A stretch of 64,000 nt of DNA from the NCBI RefSeq assembly GCF_004217175.1, contig NZ_SHKI01000005.1, positions 248,001 to 312,000 on the forward strand. Direction: 5' to 3'. Position 1 is the stretch's first letter. Each line of letters opens with the position of its first letter. Origin of the DNA: Leucobacter luti (GTDB lineage: Bacteria > Actinomycetota > Actinomycetes > Actinomycetales > Microbacteriaceae). Below, in pieces: positions 62,727 to 64,000 of the stretch. The position numbers were made by a program, and so were the translations under genes. The notes under the pieces were generated by a model that saw only the letters and a program-made list of their open reading frames with translations, was not told the DNA's origin and made no database searches.

Positions 62727-64000
62727 CTAGTGCTGCGCGACGAGGCCGCGTGCTCCGAGCTCGACCCGGTGGGCGGTTCGGAGGAGCTCGGTGGTGCGCG
62801 CAACCTCCGCCTCCTGGGTGGCGGCGTCCCAGCCCAGCGCGGGGGCGATCGCGGCGGCCACCTCCCTGAGCGTGTCGGCCGTCATCCCGCCGACGAACGC
62901 GATCGAGGTGCGCCGCAGCAGGAGGTCGTCGAGGTGGACCACACCCTCGGCTCCGGCCAGGTGGGCGAGCTCCTCGGCCGAGTAGCCCGGCGCCGAGGCG
63001 AGCTCCTCGGGGGCGGCTGGGAGCGTCGCGAGCACCTCGGTGGCGCGGGTACCGTACCGGTCGAGCAGCCGGGAGACGAGCACCGGGTCGTGGCTGCCGC
63101 CGTGCTTGGCGATCCAGATCCGCCGCGAGGCGCGGTCCCTGGGGAAGCCCGCCCCGCCGCCGATCATGGTGGCGCGGGTGCTCACGGTACGCGTCGCGCC
63201 GAGCAGCTGCAGCGTCTCATCGCCCAGGTGCTCGGCGAGCGCGCGGAACGTGGTCCATTTGCCCCCCACGAGGCTGAGCGTGCGGACGCCCCCGAGCCAG
63301 CCGTGCTCGATCCGGTAGTCGCGCGACACGAAGCCCGGCGCGGTGTCGTCGTGCCGGGGCAGTGGTCGGATCCCGGAGAACGAGTACACGATCTGGTCGC
63401 GGCGCACCGTGACGCTCGGGAAGACGTGGGGGATGAGGTCGAAGAAGTAGTCAACCTCGGCGTCGGTGCAGACGCTCGGCTCGCCGGGGTCGGCGTCGAT
63501 GTCGGTGGTGCCCACCATCACCCGGCCCTTGAGCGGGTAGATGAGCACGATCCGGCCGTCCGAGTGCTCGAAGAACATTTCGCGCCCGCCGGTCGCTGCG
63601 AGCAGCTCCGGGTGATCGAACACGATGTGCGAGCCCTTCGTGCCGCCCATGTAGTGGGTGGGCCGGCCGAGTGCCGCGTTGGTCTGGTCGGTCCACGGGC
63701 CGCTCGTGTTAATCACGACCCGCGCGGTGAGCGAGAACTCGTCCCCGGTGAGCTCGTCGCGCAGCTGCACGCCGCCGTCGGCGAAGCCGACCGCCGAGAC
63801 ATAGTTCGCCGCGCGCGCGGTTGCGGTCTCGGGCAGCGCGCCCGGTTGCTGCTGCCCGGCGGCGATCCCGTCGCCCAGCACGTCGAGCGCGAGCCGCTCG
63901 GGGTCGTGCATCGACGCGTCGAAGTACGTGGCGGTGTACTTGATCCGGGGGTTGAGCCGCGGCAGTGCCCGCAGCGACCGTTCTCTCCCGTGGAAGCGGT
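62727..64000 (-). CDS. glpD: Glycerol-3-phosphate dehydrogenase (5' end outside window)
   Basis: The frame runs to the window edge; 424 codons are visible, so the N-terminal FAD-binding Rossmann part is missing. The visible part starts RFHGRERSLRALPRLNPRIK and contains KYTATYFDASMHDPERLALD, VINTSGPWTDQTNAALGRP, GTKGSHIVFDHPELL, MVGTTDIDADPG, FSGIRPL and VGGKWTTFRALAEHLGD, matching aerobic GlpD. It oxidises glycerol 3-phosphate to dihydroxyacetone phosphate and passes electrons to the quinone pool. It is upstream of glpK on the same strand. The gap between them has two copies of CGCCGGGTGGCG, each able to form a small hairpin. Confidence 0.94.
   Translation of the reverse strand, partial: RFHGRERSLRALPRLNPRIKYTATYFDASMHDPERLALDVLGDGIAAGQQQPGALPETATARAANYVSAVGFADGGVQLRDELTGDEFSLTARVVINTSGPWTDQTNAALGRPTHYMGGTKGSHIVFDHPELLAATGGREMFFEHSDGRIVLIYPLKGRVMVGTTDIDADPGEPSVCTDAEVDYFFDLIPHVFPSVTVRRDQIVYSFSGIRPLPRHDDTAPGFVSRDYRIEHGWLGGVRTLSLVGGKWTTFRALAEHLGDETLQLLGATRTVSTRATMIGGGAGFPRDRASRRIWIAKHGGSHDPVLVSRLLDRYGTRATEVLATLPAAPEELASAPGYSAEELAHLAGAEGVVHLDDLLLRRTSIAFVGGMTADTLREVAAAIAPALGWDAATQEAEVARTTELLRTAHRVELGARGLVAQH

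Overview
The window is about 64 kb of very GC-rich DNA packed with GTG starts, ATGA/GTGA overlaps, HtaA-type heme proteins, the actinobacterial families DUF3039 and DUF2469, an imuA-imuB-dnaE2 mutagenesis cassette under an actinobacterial-type LexA box, and an enlarged LigA. This points to an actinobacterium, most likely Microbacteriaceae; a Leucobacter-like organism is my best guess from protein flavour, not from any search. I see no rRNA, tRNA, CRISPR array, prophage or insertion sequence. It looks like an ordinary chromosomal stretch, core on the right and more accessory on the left.

Layout. 1-5717: heme-iron locus: two wall-anchored HtaA proteins (the first cut by the window edge) flanking a heme oxygenase and a small lipoprotein, the last three genes overlapping by 4 nt. 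5719-7334: a membrane-anchored lytic transglycosylase and an unknown gene. 7544-15421: a five-gene minus-strand peptide/amide uptake operon (binding lipoprotein, two permeases, a fused double ATPase, an amidase) with a divergent FadR/GntR-type regulator. 15587-17659: an MFS exporter with a divergent Lrp/AsnC regulator. 17729-21703: cell-surface polymer genes (GT2 glycosyltransferase, CDP-glycerol glycerophosphotransferase-like enzyme, two-part ABC polymer exporter). 21739-24930: an ABC-2 type exporter pair and a DUF3039 protein. 25009-32512: nicotinate phosphoribosyltransferase and the SOS mutagenesis cassette.

32668-43275: a conserved core block: DUF2469, UPF0102, YifB, DprA, XerC-like recombinase, M23 peptidase (opposite strand), then rpsB-tsf-pyrH-frr-cdsA and a DivIVA-like protein. 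43356-48026: a secreted transglycosylase-like protein, a small zinc-ribbon protein, RNase HI and a giant coiled-coil protein made of continuous 11-residue repeats. 48217-60449: an odd triple-membrane/lipobox protein, a thioredoxin-fold protein without cysteines, cysteine desulfurase, MnmA, LigA, a Tag-like glycosylase lacking most zinc ligands, and gatCAB. 60547-64000: a small membrane coiled-coil protein and glpD-glpK (glpD cut by the window edge).

Two observations stand out. At least eight genes start exactly 6 nt after a TANNNT -10 hexamer, predicting leaderless mRNAs starting on the A or G of the start codon. The coiled-coil protein at 45051-47963 carries at least 47 uninterrupted hendecads, 26 of 33 consecutive ones beginning with histidine, which would form a histidine stripe on a near-straight rod.
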